DNA of 64,000 nt, from assembly GCA_030789695.1 (NCBI GenBank), contig CM061140.1, positions 171,826,319-171,890,318 of the forward strand, in the 5' to 3' direction. The DNA is from Scilla litardierei (lineage: Eukaryota > Streptophyta > Magnoliopsida > Asparagales > Asparagaceae). Shown here one piece after another: positions 10,561 to 22,864 of the stretch. Every line of letters starts with the position of its first letter. The stretch's first letter is position 1. Under the pieces are notes generated by a model that ran no database searches, was not told the origin of the DNA, and was given only the letters and a program-made list of their open reading frames with translations. The position numbers and the translations under genes are program-made.

Positions 10561-12330
10561 TGGAAGAGGGAGAATGTGTGGTTAGGGGTTGTCACGTGGA
10601 AATTGATCGTTAGGAGAAATGGGTTTAACGAAATAATAAAAGTCCAGGGCATTTGGGAATCCCCGCTAGGCCTTTCAGTCATGGATGTCAAGTTAAGGGT
10701 TCTTTCGTTGAACGATGGATGTGGGTATGAGTGTCACATCCGAGGATGGAAACGAGTAATTAACTTCTGTTGTCCTACTCGTCTAACATATTCCCACGCG
10801 CAGCTCTGCTTTTGCAATCAGTTTCACACGGGAATGCATGCATTACACTTGACACTGGTTCCCGCATCACAATCCGTATCCGCTCGCATGATCTACGGAT
10901 TGGGATGCTACACTACGGTTGGTTCTAGCAATTAAGCTACTTTCGTAGTTCATCGACTAGCGGATCGGGGTTAGTAATCATCCCTAGCGCTCGAGTCACG
11001 CTCGTGATCACGAGCCCTGAAGGCAGCCACTAAGACCTAATCGGATTCGTGGGGATTCTCCCTAAAATATGGAGCTACTTTCGTGATCCTCCAATTCTAA
11101 GGCTAATCCCCCAAAACCCTTGTTCAAACTACCATAGAGCAACTCTATATTCATCCAACTAAGATTAACGGAACATCTAATCCCTAGGGTCCTAAGGTTC
11201 ATCCCTAAGCCATAGAATCACAATACTCTAGCATCACAATAGCAATAGCAATGAAAGCAATAGAGAGATTCATCACAAACATGACAAACATACTAAAATC
11301 AATGTTAAAACGCAGAGAATGCAACAATAACGAGTAATCTTATAAAAGAAATGAGTTTCAACCGTTTTCCAATCGTTGGATCGAAGAAAATAAATACCAA
11401 AGCTCTTCCTTTCTCCAATTGATGGCTCAAAACTCCTGTAAAAAAGGCTTAACCTAATCTAAAGAAATTGTTCACTTATATACAAAACCCCAAAATTCGC
11501 GGGTTTTCCAAAAATCAGCCCCAAACCCGTTAAGAAAACCCTAATCTGGAGGATGTCGACGACGTGCTCGGCCGAGCGGCTACGTCGTCGACAGAGCAGG
11601 GTAGACGCTCGGCCGAGCGCTCCCTTGAGGCCTCCGCTGGGCGCTCTGGCAAAGAGGCCGCTCGGTCGAGCGATGTAGGTCGCTCGACCGAGCACAACCT
11701 TGGGGCTTCAGCTCTTTGCTTGGGTGGAAAGATGTCGCTCCGTCGTGCGAGGAAGGCTGCTCGACCGAGCGAATTAGACAGAGAGTTTGCTCCTTATTTC
11801 ACCTCGTCAGGAAGAGAGGCCGCTCGGTCGAGCGGGGAGGACGCTCGGTCGAGCAGGGGCGAATTAGACAGAGTTTCAAGGCCAAATTGAAGGTCTTCTG
11901 CAGAGGGTCGCTCGGTCAAGCGAGGTGGGTCGCTCGGCCAAGGGACCTCTTGCACTTTTCCATTTCTTTACGAGATCTCAGCTCGGTCGAGCATGTGGCA
12001 TGCTCGACCGGGCAACTTGGAAACTCCTTGTTGGGCCTCCCTTTCTCCTCCTCTCTTCTTTCTTCCTTCCTTTGCTCTCTTCTTTTGCTTTGCTCCTTCC
12101 TTTCTTTACTCTCTTGAGTCGGCAAACGTGGCAACGTGAGCTCCGGCGTTTGGTATCCGTGTCCATCATCTATTATCGTTCCGAATCGCACCAAAGTTTC
12201 TGAAAATCCACAAAACATCGCAAGAATCAAATATATCGTGAAAAGCGCGATAGAATATAAAAACGTGAACTTCGGGCGATCAAAATGCTTGGAAATGCGC
12301 GATAAAAACATGGAAAATATGGACACATCA
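10561..12330 (-). mobile_element. Reverse Ty3/gypsy LTR with CTCGGTCGAG array
   Basis: On the minus strand it starts TGATGTGTCCATATTTTCC at 12,330. It runs through a palindrome array (12,021-11,561) and a TATA-like TATATAAG (about 11,486-11,474), then a long R/U5 part. That part parallels the LTR at 46,348-47,474 (CTAGGGATTAG stretches, a region rich in TCACATCCGAGGATGG-like sequence). The left limit is uncertain and the canonical U5 end seen in sister LTRs was not found, so it may be truncated. Short frames inside it are not genes. Confidence 0.6.
11561..12021 (-). repeat. Array of GCTCGGTCGAGC dyads in LTR U3
   Basis: About eleven copies of GCTCGGTCGAGC or its complement form GCTCGACCGAGC, plus variants (CTCGGCCGAGC, CTCGGTCAAGC), lie at 20-70-bp intervals. 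Each is an inverted repeat CTCG-GT-CGAG with a 2-bp centre. The array ends about 80 bp before the TATA-like box in the minus-strand orientation. Confidence 0.85.
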
Positions 12331-13250
12331 TTCCAACATGCATTGTAGCACACCAACATCCAAATCATTAGGTTATACATCATCTTACACATATCATTAA
12401 TGCCACTATCGATCTTCCAATCATCTGACATGAACCGCATCTTCTCGATCCCTGTCGATCATGCAACTGACCCTCGGTACTTGCTCCAAAAATTGAATTA
12501 GCCCAATCCTCTTCCATCATTGCATCGGGAGCATCGAAAAATATAGGATTTGACTCTTGAATCGCTGCAAACGGCCCTTAATGCTCAATCCATGCTCAAA
12601 TCAATGTTGACCATTTGATCACCAAATAACTCATTTACTTCACCAATCCCTAGTACATGTTTGCATCCATTGTAGCATTGATGATGTAGTTATGGTAACC
12701 ATGAGTTTTTTTAGCTTTATTTCTTTTCTTCTTCTTCGATCTCAAGCTGACAATCTTCGTATGATCTCCTTCATCCATCTTGCGAGCCTATGATCAAACA
12801 CAGTGAAACTTTGATACCAATTCTCAGGTAATTCTGGAACTTTACGATAAATCAAGCATGCAAAAGAACAAACAATTATACGATCAAGAACACCAAGATA
12901 CTCTGCATATATCTACGGAGTATTGAAATAGAAATTAGCTATGTGAAAGAAAATAAAAGATTATAAAATGCACACTCATCTTACCTATAATCTCTCATGT
13001 TGCCTTATAAGATGAATGTTCATCTCATCGATAATCTCTCCTCTTTCCCACATGCACCCGATCTCTACATATGGTTTCCTAAGCCATCAACCAAATCCAA
13101 GCCATCCCACCTCACATCCAACAATAAGAGATACATATAGTCGTACATGGATTTCTTATCTTAACTCTTATATATTGAAACATATCCTAGTAATACTCTT
13201 ATTAAATTGTACCTACATAACTAAAAAACTAAAATCCTAAGCCTGATAGA
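12331..13250 (-). other. Reverse copia-like relic with a PBS-like site
   Basis: CTTTGATACCAATT at 12,809-12,822 is, on the minus strand, AATTGGTATCAAAG, a good copia tRNA-Met primer site. That implies an LTR to its right (12,823 to about 13,250, AT-rich) and an internal region to its left. The minus-strand frame left of it (lysine-rich, RSKKKKRNKAKK) is broken by stops and matches no gag I recognise. Confidence 0.4.
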
Positions 13251-13859
13251 ACTCATATCGTAAATCCATTTCATTTACCTAAAAAGAATTCTGGCATGAA
13301 TCCAACTCTTAAATCCAAGCCAGATTCAAACTCGTGTGTGTTGTATCACCATTCTTAACAAAACGTCAATACAAGGAACGCTTGTATGAGCACATCAACT
13401 AAACTTAACAATGATGATTCAAGTAAATTAATAGATAAGAAAACATATCAATGTATGATTAGAAGCTTTTTATCTTATTGCTGATAAACACGATATTATG
13501 TTTAGTGTATGTCCTTGCGCTAAATTTTGATCCTCCTAAAGAATATTATTTGCTTGTTATTAAGTTGATAAATACTTGTGATCTAAGACTATTCTATCTT
13601 AGAAAATACATCTTTCAATTTGATTGGTTGTAATGTTGTGGATGGACGGCAAAAGTATCAATAGAACTAGTCAATTTTTTAAACATTCACTTGTTTCTTG
13701 CTTCAATACGAAAAATAATTATATGATATTGCCCATTACATATGCAAAGCTACTACAATTCGGTGTTGTGCATGAAATCTTTGAATGAAGCAAACCTTAT
13801 AGGACTATAATACTGATTTCATCATTGTTTCGCATTGTGTAATAATAATAATAATTCTA
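13251..13859. other. AT-rich non-coding stretch
   Basis: Nothing recognisable beyond AT-rich sequence and a short ATA run near 13,845. It may be decayed pol belonging to the RNase H relic that follows. Confidence 0.4.
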
Positions 13860-14060
13860 TAAATTTATCTATCTATGTAGCACTTACGCACAAAACACAT
13901 TAATATCAAACATAATTTTCTTAAAGATCAAGCTGAAAGTGATAATATGGTACCTGAATATATTGAGTAAGAACTAATTGGCTGACATCTTTATTAAATC
14001 ATTACCCGAAGATCAATTCATATTTATTATAAAGCAATTTGTTACGTGTAATAATAATTG
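13860..14060 (+). pseudogene. Copia RNase H C-terminal relic
   Basis: The forward strand encodes an AQNTLISNI-like stretch, corresponding to the conserved KTKHINI segment, and then LADIFIKSLPEDQF, the conserved C-terminal motif of copia RNase H. Stops and a frame change lie between. Very old fragment. Confidence 0.6.
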
Positions 14061-14519
14061 TTCATTTAATTGATTGGAAAGGACTTTCTACTATTTTTTA
14101 TTTAAGTTTCAAGTTTATCATGGATCTTAAAAATATTGGATTTATGTAAGCATGCTCAAAAAAATATAAATTGGACATATATTAAGATATTAAATGCCTG
14201 AAACAACTAATTTCATTCAGCGTTCGGCCCAGCTACTAAGTCAAGAGCTTAAAATCAAAGCTAGCGAGTTAACCGGTCAATCGACTGACAGTTCAAATCT
14301 ACCGACTTGAACTCCACTCGTTGAAATAGATAGATCGACATTGAGTGTATCATTCCCCCACCTAATACCGTTTAAAGGACTTTCAGCTCTTACTGTTTTT
14401 CGTTTATTTTTCACTAAATCTCGCAGAAATTCAAACATCCTAGTCTCCCAAAGACTCCTCAGTTTTTCAAATCCTTTGCATTCACCTAAAACTAATTACA
14501 AACATCCACGGTAGAGCTA
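14061..14519. other. Non-coding stretch with weak dyad motifs
   Basis: AT-rich on the left. At 14,260-14,340 it has sequence like CCGGTCAATCGACTGACAG, reminiscent of the LTR palindrome motifs elsewhere, but too few copies to call an array. It may be the U3 of the reverse LTR that follows. Confidence 0.35.
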
Positions 14520-15070
14520 TTAGGAAATCAACTGACATGCTATCTCAACACAAAAGTTTGCACAGCAGATAATTAATGATAATGTATCGCCAACTTCCAA
14601 CAGAGTTAGGATCTTGGGGCGAATCATAAAAAGCACAAGAATCAACCACCATAGCACAGTACAATCCAATCACACAGAGATGCAATATTTATACTGGTTT
14701 GGCCCAAATCTATAGCCTACGTCCAGTCTTCCGTTGTCACGGCTTCAACAAGATCAGAAATATTTACAAAAGATATTACATTGACTCCCAAATCTTCTCC
14801 AAACAATATGTAGCTATCTTGATGAAATAATCCTAGCACTCTAAAGATTACAGGATCTCAAGCATACAAGCAATGGAGAAAACTCAATCAGAAACCATAG
14901 GAGAAGACTTCTCACCTCCAAGAGCTCAAGCCACCTTTTTCTTCCTCTTTCACGTGCAAAACCCTCGTTTGTTTGCTCTGCACTAGTGCCTAGGGCTTAG
15001 GATCCCCTTAAGTATGGTTAAGGGATCATCAAGATTCGATCTTACTTAAAATCAGTTGAACCCTACAATT
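14520..15070 (-). mobile_element. Reverse copia-like LTR fragment
   Basis: Contains CACAGAGATGCAATATTTATACTGGTTTGG-type sequence split over 14,675-14,705, the antisense R region common in plant copia LTRs. Purine/pyrimidine content then matches an LTR leader read on the minus strand. No ends were identified; the call rests on resemblance only. Confidence 0.4.
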
Positions 15071-15273
15071 CAAGAGGGCTGACTCCCCATTCCCCACTGA
15101 AAGTGAACTGGTGTAGTTTATCTTCAGGACATTATGAAGGAGCTTGGAACGACCTGTTCGCCAACAAAGTTGGCTTGTATTCGGGAAGAATCACATCGGT
15201 CAGCGGCCTCGAAGGATGGAGACATCCACACGGCCCTATGTTCTCATTGCCACCAAATCCAAAAAGTGACGCT
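15071..15273. other. Unassigned sequence left of the Tork-like copia
   Basis: This is the host sequence into which the element at 15,274 inserted. No clear family. The frame at 15,134 is a chance one that runs into the LTR. Confidence 0.35.
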
Positions 15274-16095
15274 TGTAGATAAGTTGGCTCGATTCAGCAC
15301 AGGAGAAGCAGTCGTATTGCAGGCGAGTTACCTTGTGCGGAGATAACTCAACTGTGCTCGGATTCGACCTATCTGACTCTGCACAAGTCAGATACGAGGA
15401 TGTTGTGCATTTGACTTTTACAGCGTAGGTGGTCGTTCGGTCATCAGTTCGAGTCTGAGGGTCGAACGCTCAGCAATGGGTCATTGGTCGTAACGCGGTT
15501 AGAGTCTGTGTTCGGGCGAACTGTCGTATGGAGGCTCATTGATCGAAGGCTCGTACACGGGGCTCGGCTCTTCGGTCGTTCGACGCAAAACGTCGTTCGG
15601 TCGAAGGGAGCACATTGGGATGCAGCCCACTAGGAAGCGGCAGAGGGCCCACTAGTGTGCAGTGCATTGATTGCGTAGGAGCGGTTATTGGATTGGATGC
15701 CGTGATTGTCAGGATCCGTATCATTTGGAATTCCTAGCCAATGATGACACATATTATAACCTAGGGTTATATATAGGGGGTTTTAGGTTAAGGTTTGGGT
15801 GGAAGCCATTGTATCCTTTGAGAGAGCAGCCATTTGTGAGAGCCAACCCTAAGAGATCTTGTGAGCTTCTTGAGAGATCTTGTGTGCTTCTTCTTCGTTG
15901 GACGAAGAGAAGATTTGTATTGTTCTCTCCTTTTGATAATAAAGCCTATCGGTTTTCCCCTTGGCCGGTCCACGGCCTAAATGCAATACTCTTTGTGCTC
16001 TGTTTGTTTATCTGCCCACCTTTGTTTCAGGGTTCTTCGGCGATACTGTGTATTCCGCTGTGTTAGGTGTATTCAATTGGGTTGGCCGCATAACA
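15274..16095 (+). repeat. 5' LTR of the Tork-like copia, with TTCGGTCGAA-type dyads
   Basis: U3 at 15,428-15,615 has repeated TTCGGTC/GGTCGAA/GTTCGAC motifs (for example CGTTCGGTCGAAGG near 15,595), inverted repeats of the form TTCG-GT-CGAA. A TATA-like TTATATATAG lies at 15,768-15,777, about 150 bp downstream. AATAAAG near 15,938 is a likely polyadenylation signal. Confidence 0.85.
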
Positions 16096-16098
16096 AAC

Positions 16099-16110
16099 TG
16101 GTATCAGAGC
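16099..16110 (+). promoter_or_regulatory. Primer binding site TGGTATCAGAGC
   Basis: Exact match to the plant tRNA-Met primer site of copia elements, 3 bp after the 5' LTR. Confidence 0.9.
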
Positions 16111-16143
16111 GTTCGGTTCCAGAGATCAACGGAGGAGTAGAAG

Positions 16144-19100
16144 ATGAGTAGCGGTGGCAATGACGATTCATCAAAGGCGTCGACTTCTGTGTATTCTTCA
16201 TCTTCTCAGACTATTGTGTCTAACACAACGTTCGAAATTGAGAAGTTTGATGGAAAGATCAACTTCGGTGTGTGGAGATGCGAAGTCATGGATATCTTGA
16301 ACCAACTTGGCCAAGATATCGCATTGGACGAGAAGCCGACGGACATGTCCGATCAGGAGTGGAGAACTCTGAATCGGAGTGCATGTAGTACCATCTGCGT
16401 GTATTTGTCAAATGAGAAGAAATATACATATATGGAGGAGACAAGTGCAAGCAAGTTCTGGAAGAAGCTCGGCGACAAGCACATGAAGAAGAACATCCAA
16501 AACCGACTACACTTGAAGAAGAAACTTTTCGGTTTGAAGTTAGCCGAGGGGGTTTATATGGAGGAACAACACGACTACTACTACAAGCTTCTTACCGACC
16601 TAAGGAATGTCGACGTGAAGGTCGACGATAAAGACAAGGCGATGATTCTCCTTAACTCTCTACCCATCAAGTATGAGTAGTTGGTATCGGTTCTTACGTA
16701 TGGTAAGGAATCGATCACATTCGAAGATGTATCCAACGCTCTGATAAGCAATGAGTTCAGGAAGAACGATGGGGACACCTGTAGCCGAGCTTCGAGCGAC
16801 GCTCTTACAGTCGTAAGGGGTGAAGAGAAGGGTTGAGATAGGACAAAGTATTTCAGATCCAAGTCCAAAGACGAGACGAGAGGCCCCCAACGCAAAGTGG
16901 CAAAGGACCAATGTGCTTTCTGTAAAGAAAGATGACATTGGGCCATAGACTGCCCAAAGGCGAAGAAGAAGCACTACGCAACTGCCAACGTCGCGAAGGG
17001 CGTTGAGGTCAAGGAGTATGTATTGGCCGATGCTTCAGAGAGTGTGACGTCAGATGGTTGGGTGCTCGACTCTATGTGCTCGTTCCATATGACGCCACAT
17101 CGAGAGTACTTTACGACCTTTAGGGAAGGTGGAAAGTGTAAAGTCTTGTTAGGCGATGACTAAGCCTGTAGCATGGCAGGTGTCGGGACAGTGCGGATGA
17201 GAATGAGCGACGGTGTAACATGAGAAATCGAGGAGGTGCGCTTTGTTCCCGACCTAAGGAGTAATCTCATATCGCTCGATTCACTCGAAGCCAAGGTTGC
17301 CGAGTGACCATGGAGAATGGAGCTCTGCAGGTAACCAGAGGAGCAATGATCGTGATGAAGGGGAAGCGCCAAGGTAACCTCTATTACTTGGATGGTTCGA
17401 TCGTAGCTGGCACAGCAGCTCTGACTCGTGAGGCTGAGGAGGACGACTCAATGCTATAGCGCATGCGACTAGGTCATGTGGGCGAGATCGTTATCGAAGC
17501 TGATCGTCGGAGATCGTCTGAAAGGAGCCAAGACCGGGAAGATCGAGTTCTGCGAGCACTGTGTATGGAAAACAGACAAGTGCTTCATTTGGGACGGCCT
17601 TCCACGGTACGAAGGAAGCGCTCGACTATGTACACACCGATGTTTGGTGCCCGAGTAGGACGGCCTCATTGGGAGGAAAACACTACTTTGTGTCGTTCAT
17701 CGACGACTTCTCACGCATGGTATAGTGTTTCCACTGAAGTCGAAGGACCAAGTTCTTAGCACTTTCCTCGAGTGGAAGAAGCTAGTCGAGACTCAAACTG
17801 GTCAACGTGTCATGCGTCTGCGAAGTGACGACGATGGTGAGTATATGTCAGATCTCTTTGAGAAGTTCTACAGATCGGAAGGGATACAAAGACACTACAC
17901 CGTTTCTTGTATGCCGCAACAGAATGGGATAGCAGAGCGGATGAATCGAACTTTACTGAAGAAGTTCGATGCATGCTGTCGACTGCTGACCTATCGAAGG
18001 AGTTTTGGGCAGAGACCATGGCGTACACGACCTAGTTGGTCAATCGGTTACCATCTGCTGCATTGGAAGGAAGACCTCCTTTGGATGTATGGCCGGGAAA
18101 GCCAGTTTTCGACTACGGATCACTTCGAGTTTGGGGATGTCCAAGTTATTATACCGTGAAGGAAGACAAACTCGATGCTCGAGCCAAGAAAGCCATCTTC
18201 TTGGGCTTCAGCAATGGTGTCAAGGCATATCGACTGTGGTGTCTGACATAGAGGAAAGTGATCCTGAACAGAGATGTAACGTTTGATGAGTCAGCATTAC
18301 TAAAGAAGGAGCATGAACCAAAGGTGGAGGTCGAACAGACACAATTAAAGCAGGTTTTCGACAACGTGTCTGATACTCTACAACGGTCGATCGACGACTC
18401 AGATCGACCCACACCAGATGTAGCAGAAGGCGGGCTCCAGATCGTCGAAGGTGTAGGTGGCTCAAGCTCAATTGATGGATATATCTCGTCTCCAAGGGTC
18501 GTTTAGCTGAAGGATTCCATAGCAGTGTCGAGGCCGATGTGTGAGATAAGGAAACCTACAAGGTACTCGGAGTTGGTCTCATTTGCCTTTCCTGCAGTAT
18601 GTATCGATGTTCCCAACTCATTCGATGAGGTGGAGCAACGAAGACCCGAAGTGGTGGGGAAATGTGATGGACGAAGAGATGGAATCATTGGTGAGAAACA
18701 ACACGTGGGATCTCGTGGAGCTTCCGAAGGGCAAGAAAGCGATTGGGTGTAAATGGGTCTACACCAAGAAGGAAAGGATCGAATCAGGAAATGTTCGCTA
18801 CAAACCTCACCTCGTAGCGAAGGGCTTTGCACAGAGCGAAGGCATTGATTACAATGAGGTCTTCTCTCCTGTGATGAAGCTTTACTCGATTCGGATCCTA
18901 TTGGCGTTAATTGCTCAGTTCGACCTTGAACTGGTGCAGCTGGATGTCAAGACGGCATTCTTGTATAGAGAGCTCGAAGAAGATATCTATATGGCTCAGC
19001 CCGATAGCTATGAGAGTGGTGACGGTCGTGCATGTTGATTGAAGAAGTCACTCTATAGGTTGAAGCAATCACCATGACAGTGGTATAAGCGTTTTGAATG

Positions 19101-20166
19101 CTTTATGACGAATGATCAAGGGTATGTTCACAGCCTATATGATCATTGCATGTTCTATCAAAAGTTGGTTGCCGGGTCTTTCATCAATCTTCTGCTTTAT
19201 GTTGATATGCTCATAGCTTCGTCGAATAAAGAGGAGATTCAGAGATTGAAATCTCAATTGAGTTCTGCATTTGAAATGAAGGATCTGGGCGAGGCACTGA
19301 GGATTCTTGGTATGGAGATCACAAGAGATCGAAGTGGAGGTACAGTTCATCTTCCATGGAGTCGCTATTTGAAGTCGGTTATACAGAAGTTTGGCTGTGA
19401 TAAGATGAAATCTGTAGTTATTCCTCTTGCACCTCACTTCAAGCTCAGTGCCGAGCAGTGTCCGAAGAACAAAGAGGAGAATAAGCTCATGACGAGCATA
19501 CCGTATGCCAATGCGATAGGGGCATTGATGTATGCAATGGTATGTACTCGACCGGATCTATCACATGCGGTCAACTTGATGAGTAGATACATGCACAACC
19601 CAGGGAGAGAGCACTGATGAGCAATGCAATAGATCTTGCGCCACATCAATGGTACAATCGACATCGGACTGACATACAGCCGAAGTGTTTAAGGTCCGCA
19701 CACTGTCGGGTATGTCGACTCTGACTATGCATGCGACTTGGATGGGAGGCGATCGATGACAGGCTACATCTTTACCCTGTCATGTGCTCCAATATGTTGC
19801 AGGAGTATCCTTCAGTCTACGGTGGCCATGTCTACTACGGAGGCAAAGTATATGGCATTGACTGAAGCGGTGAAGGAGACAAAATGGCTGATGGGCTTGA
19901 TGGATGATCTGGGAGTCTACCAAGAACGGTACGATGTCCATTGTGATAGGCAGAGTGCAGTTCATTTGGATAAGAATCAGGTCTTCCATGCTCGTACCAA
20001 GCGTATCGACGTTCGATTCCACTTTGTCAGGGACTATGTGGGAGAAGACAACGATGACATCAACTTGCTGAAGATCGAAACAAATGACAACCCGACGGAC
20101 ATGCTGACAAAGGTTGTATCGGGAGTCAAGTTCAAGCATTGTTGGACCTATGTAGTTCTTTGTTGA
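16144..20166 (+). pseudogene. Decayed gag-pol polyprotein of the Tork-like copia
   Basis: Gag starts at ATG 16,144 (KFDGKINFGVW, then KLGDKHMKKNIQNRLHLKKK) and is stopped by TAG at 16,678. A CCHC knuckle near 16,915 (CAFCKER-stop-HWAIDC) contains a stop. The protease active site near 17,068 reads DSMCSFHM, so the catalytic DSG is DSM. Integrase (17,600-18,160) is frameshifted. RT is open at 18,583-19,038 (CKWVYTKKER, LDVKTAFL) and 19,105-19,617 (SSAFEMKDLGEALRILGMEI). The catalytic YVDD near 19,198 reads YVD-M, lacking one Asp codon. RNase H (19,738-20,166) retains STTEAKYMALTEA, ARTKRIDVRFHF and NPTDMLTKVV. No functional protein can be made. Confidence 0.9.
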
Positions 20167-20395
20167 AGCTGATGTCGACCCCACGAGGGGGTATTGAGCT
20201 TGATGAAATCATTTGAGACTCGAAAGGGTCAAGCCAGTCCCAGGAGGGGACAAACGTAGCTCGGCAGAGCATTTGTTTTGTTGGGACATTTGGTTCTTCG
20301 GAACAAAATGGTGGGGAAACACCAGTCGATACTCTACTAAGGTCGGTGAGGGTCGTCCAATGGATGGAGGCTCGAATCTCGCCAGGGTGGAGATT

Positions 20396-21223
20396 TGTGG
20401 AGAAGTTGGCTCGATTCGACACAGGAGAAGCATTCGTATTGCGGGCGAGTTACCTTGTGCAGAGATAACTCGAATGTGCTCGGATTCGACCTATCTGACT
20501 CTGCACAAGTCAGATACAAGGATGCTGTGCATTTGGCTTCCACGGCGTAGTTGGTCGTTCGGTCATCAGTTCGAGTCTGAAGGTTGAACGCTCAACAATG
20601 GGTCGTTAGGTCGTAACACAGTTAGAGTCTGTGTTCGGTCGAATGGTCGTATGAAGGGTCATTGGTCGAAGGCTCGTACGCGTGGCTCAGCACTTCGGTC
20701 GTTCGACACAGAAGAAGGTCATTCGGTCGAAGGGAGCCCATTGGAATGCGACCCACTAGGAAGCGACAGAGGGCCCACTAGTGTGTGGTGTATTGATTGC
20801 ATAGGAGCGGCGATTGGATTGAATGTTGTAATTGCCGAGATCCGTATCCTTTAGAATTCCTAGCCAATGATGACACCTATTGTAACCTAGGGTTATATAT
20901 AAGGGGTTTTAGTTTAAGGTTTGGGTGGACGCCATTGTATCCTTTGTAAAGCCGCCATTTGTGAGAACCAACTCTGAGAGATTGTATTGTGAGCTTTTGG
21001 AGAGATCTTGTGTGCTTCTTCTTCGTTGGACGAAGAGAAGATTTGTATTGTTCTCTCCTTTTGATAATAAAGCTCATCGTTGTTCCCCTTGGCCGGTCCA
21101 CGGCCTAAAAGCAATACTCTTTGTGCTCTGTTTGTTTATCTACCCATCTTTGTTCCAGGGTTCTTCGGTGATACTGTGTATTCCATTGTGTTAGGTGTGT
21201 TCAACTGGGTTGGTCGCACAACA
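20396..21223 (+). repeat. 3' LTR of the Tork-like copia
   Basis: Copy of 15,274-16,095. It starts TGTGGAGAAGTTGG after the PPT and ends CGCACAACA. It shares the dyad motifs (20,546-20,740) and the TATA-like GTTATATATAAGG (20,892-20,904). Confidence 0.9.
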
Positions 21224-21284
21224 ATGCTGATATACCCGAAGGTGCTACTTAGGTTATGGCATGAGCTTGGGCAGCAGCAACAAC

Positions 21285-22736
21285 CTAGGCCTCGACTACG
21301 TCAGTATCCGAAGGAGTTAAGCTCAAGAGAGCAATCTCACTTCCCCTCTTCTTTCCCTTGACTTTTTCAGCATCAACCAAGGTGTGAACTCTCTTCCTCT
21401 TCAAGCCTTATGCCTTCTCAGCCAAATTCCTGGCTATTTGAATCGAGCTCCTGATGACTTTAACCGAGCATTGTTCTGGTTGTTGGTCGAGATGACGGGC
21501 TACCCTCTGTTTTCCGAAGTGAGGCACGAAGGGCATCCTGTGGCGCAGGATCGACCTGATATTCCTACCCGACCATGTCTATAAAAGGAAAGAAGATTAA
21601 GAAGGGTGAGTATGAACATAAGACCCAAGAGTTGATCTTAACTTCAGCCCAAACTGTTTTCAACATCTTGACGAACAGTAAACCCGACACCGACTTATGG
21701 CTATCCGACTATGCTAGCAAGCATCGGTCGACTGCACTCTCTTCCTCGGATATGGACACTTCTTCGTTAGCCACAGGACCAGTCACCCCGAATGGGTGAA
21801 AAATGTCGCCTCACCCGGAAGGTCACGAAAACAAAATGTTCCTTCCAACCATGAATGGAGCTGGGAATGTCTTTTATTAAGTGTCTCATCCTTCTGGCGG
21901 TCATGTAATACCACACGCCAGACTTGATGAGCTTCACCTGGAAGAAATAGTTAAACAGTGCCAAGGTCGGCGCTACTTCATTCAGCATGCAAAGCACGAT
22001 AAAGCCAACCAGACAACCAACTGAATTCGGTGTCAATTGACAGAGAGAGCCCAAGGAACTTCAACACTTGGGGCATGAAAGGACATGGAAGCAGAGTCCC
22101 CAAAGAAAAGTCCTAGCATACACCCCGACCTCACATTCACCAGGGAAGCAAATCCTCTCATTGTCTTGGGGGATCCGAGCCTGATAAGGAGGTCAGAGAT
22201 ATTCATCCAGAATGTTTGGAACAGTTCGGTAGACACTTCGGAGACTAGATTATGATCTCATCAGGCACGGTAGACTGGTCTTCATCAACCTACAAGATTG
22301 AGGCCTTGGAGTCAATAGGTACAAAAGCCAAAGCCTTCCCTTTGTCTATAGCACGCTGCGACTCTGAAGACTGAGCGACACCTTGTGCCTCATCAGAGGA
22401 TGGATGATCATCCGGACAAGAGACCTTGGTAGTGGCAATCTCTGCTTTACCCATCTCTTTAAACAATTTGGCAGTTTTGGACGTTGACGAGGAATGAGAT
22501 ACATGAACCATAAAAAATATCCTCAACCGCAATAAGATCAAACATGGAGACGAAAAACAAGAGCGATGGACAAGGAAAAGTTTTTTCTGAAAGCACAGGC
22601 AAGAAATTTCACATCTTCCCTCTTTCTTCTCCCCTAATACCAAGGACCATCTTTTTTCAATCAAGCTAAGTCGTTTGATTGGAGGCAACGCGTCAACACC
22701 CAAGAACATCGATGCTTTGGGCTTCCAACCAACCAA
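21285..22736 (-). pseudogene. Antisense extra ORF of a Tat-type element (PF04195-like, 'putative gypsy type transposon')
   Basis: Minus-strand frames 22,736-22,290, 22,236-22,033 and 22,054-21,767 form one frameshifted reading. The region with LTPNSVGCLVGFIVLC, LALFNYFFQVK and IPSSIHGWKEHFVFV has the pattern of the PF04195 domain. A lysine-rich tail (KVKGKKRGSEIALLSLTPSD) ends at a stop at 21,285-21,287. It lies antisense just upstream of the forward LTR at 22,865. Extra antisense ORFs are known in this position in Tat-lineage gypsy elements; their function is unknown. The domain name is from memory and needs a profile search. Confidence 0.6.
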
Positions 22737-22864
22737 ATCAAAGGGTCAAGAATTCTGACAAACAAAATCAAATCTCACGCATCGACTAGCACGCCTTATT
22801 AATAAGACGTCACATCACTCGACCTCAACCGTCGCCTCATTCAAGCTCGGGAGATGAGGGCCAT

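Larger units (their letters stand above)
15274..21223 (+). mobile_element. Complete but decayed Tork-like Ty1/copia retrotransposon
   Basis: The 5' LTR is 15,274-16,095 and the 3' LTR 20,396-21,223. The PBS TGGTATCAGAGC is at 16,099 and the PPT (CAGGGTGGAGATT) lies just before 20,396. The LTRs start TGT(A/G)GA and end AACA. Near-identical target duplications flank it (ACGCT at 15,269-15,273, ATGCT at 21,224-21,228; the single difference is a CpG-type C-to-T change). The LTRs differ at many sites, so it is older than the element at 49,176. Domain order gag-protease-integrase-RT-RNase H is standard copia. Confidence 0.9.

Noticed and set aside
11564..12440. Overlapping frames of 100-174 codons on both strands
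   Set aside because: They lie within the CTCGGTCGAG array and LTR sequence of a gypsy element; low stop density from the repeated motif explains them.
12331..12810. Host gene on the minus strand (lysine-rich frame and following readings)
   Set aside because: It lies directly after a reverse primer binding site and contains several stops, so a decayed retroelement interior is more likely.
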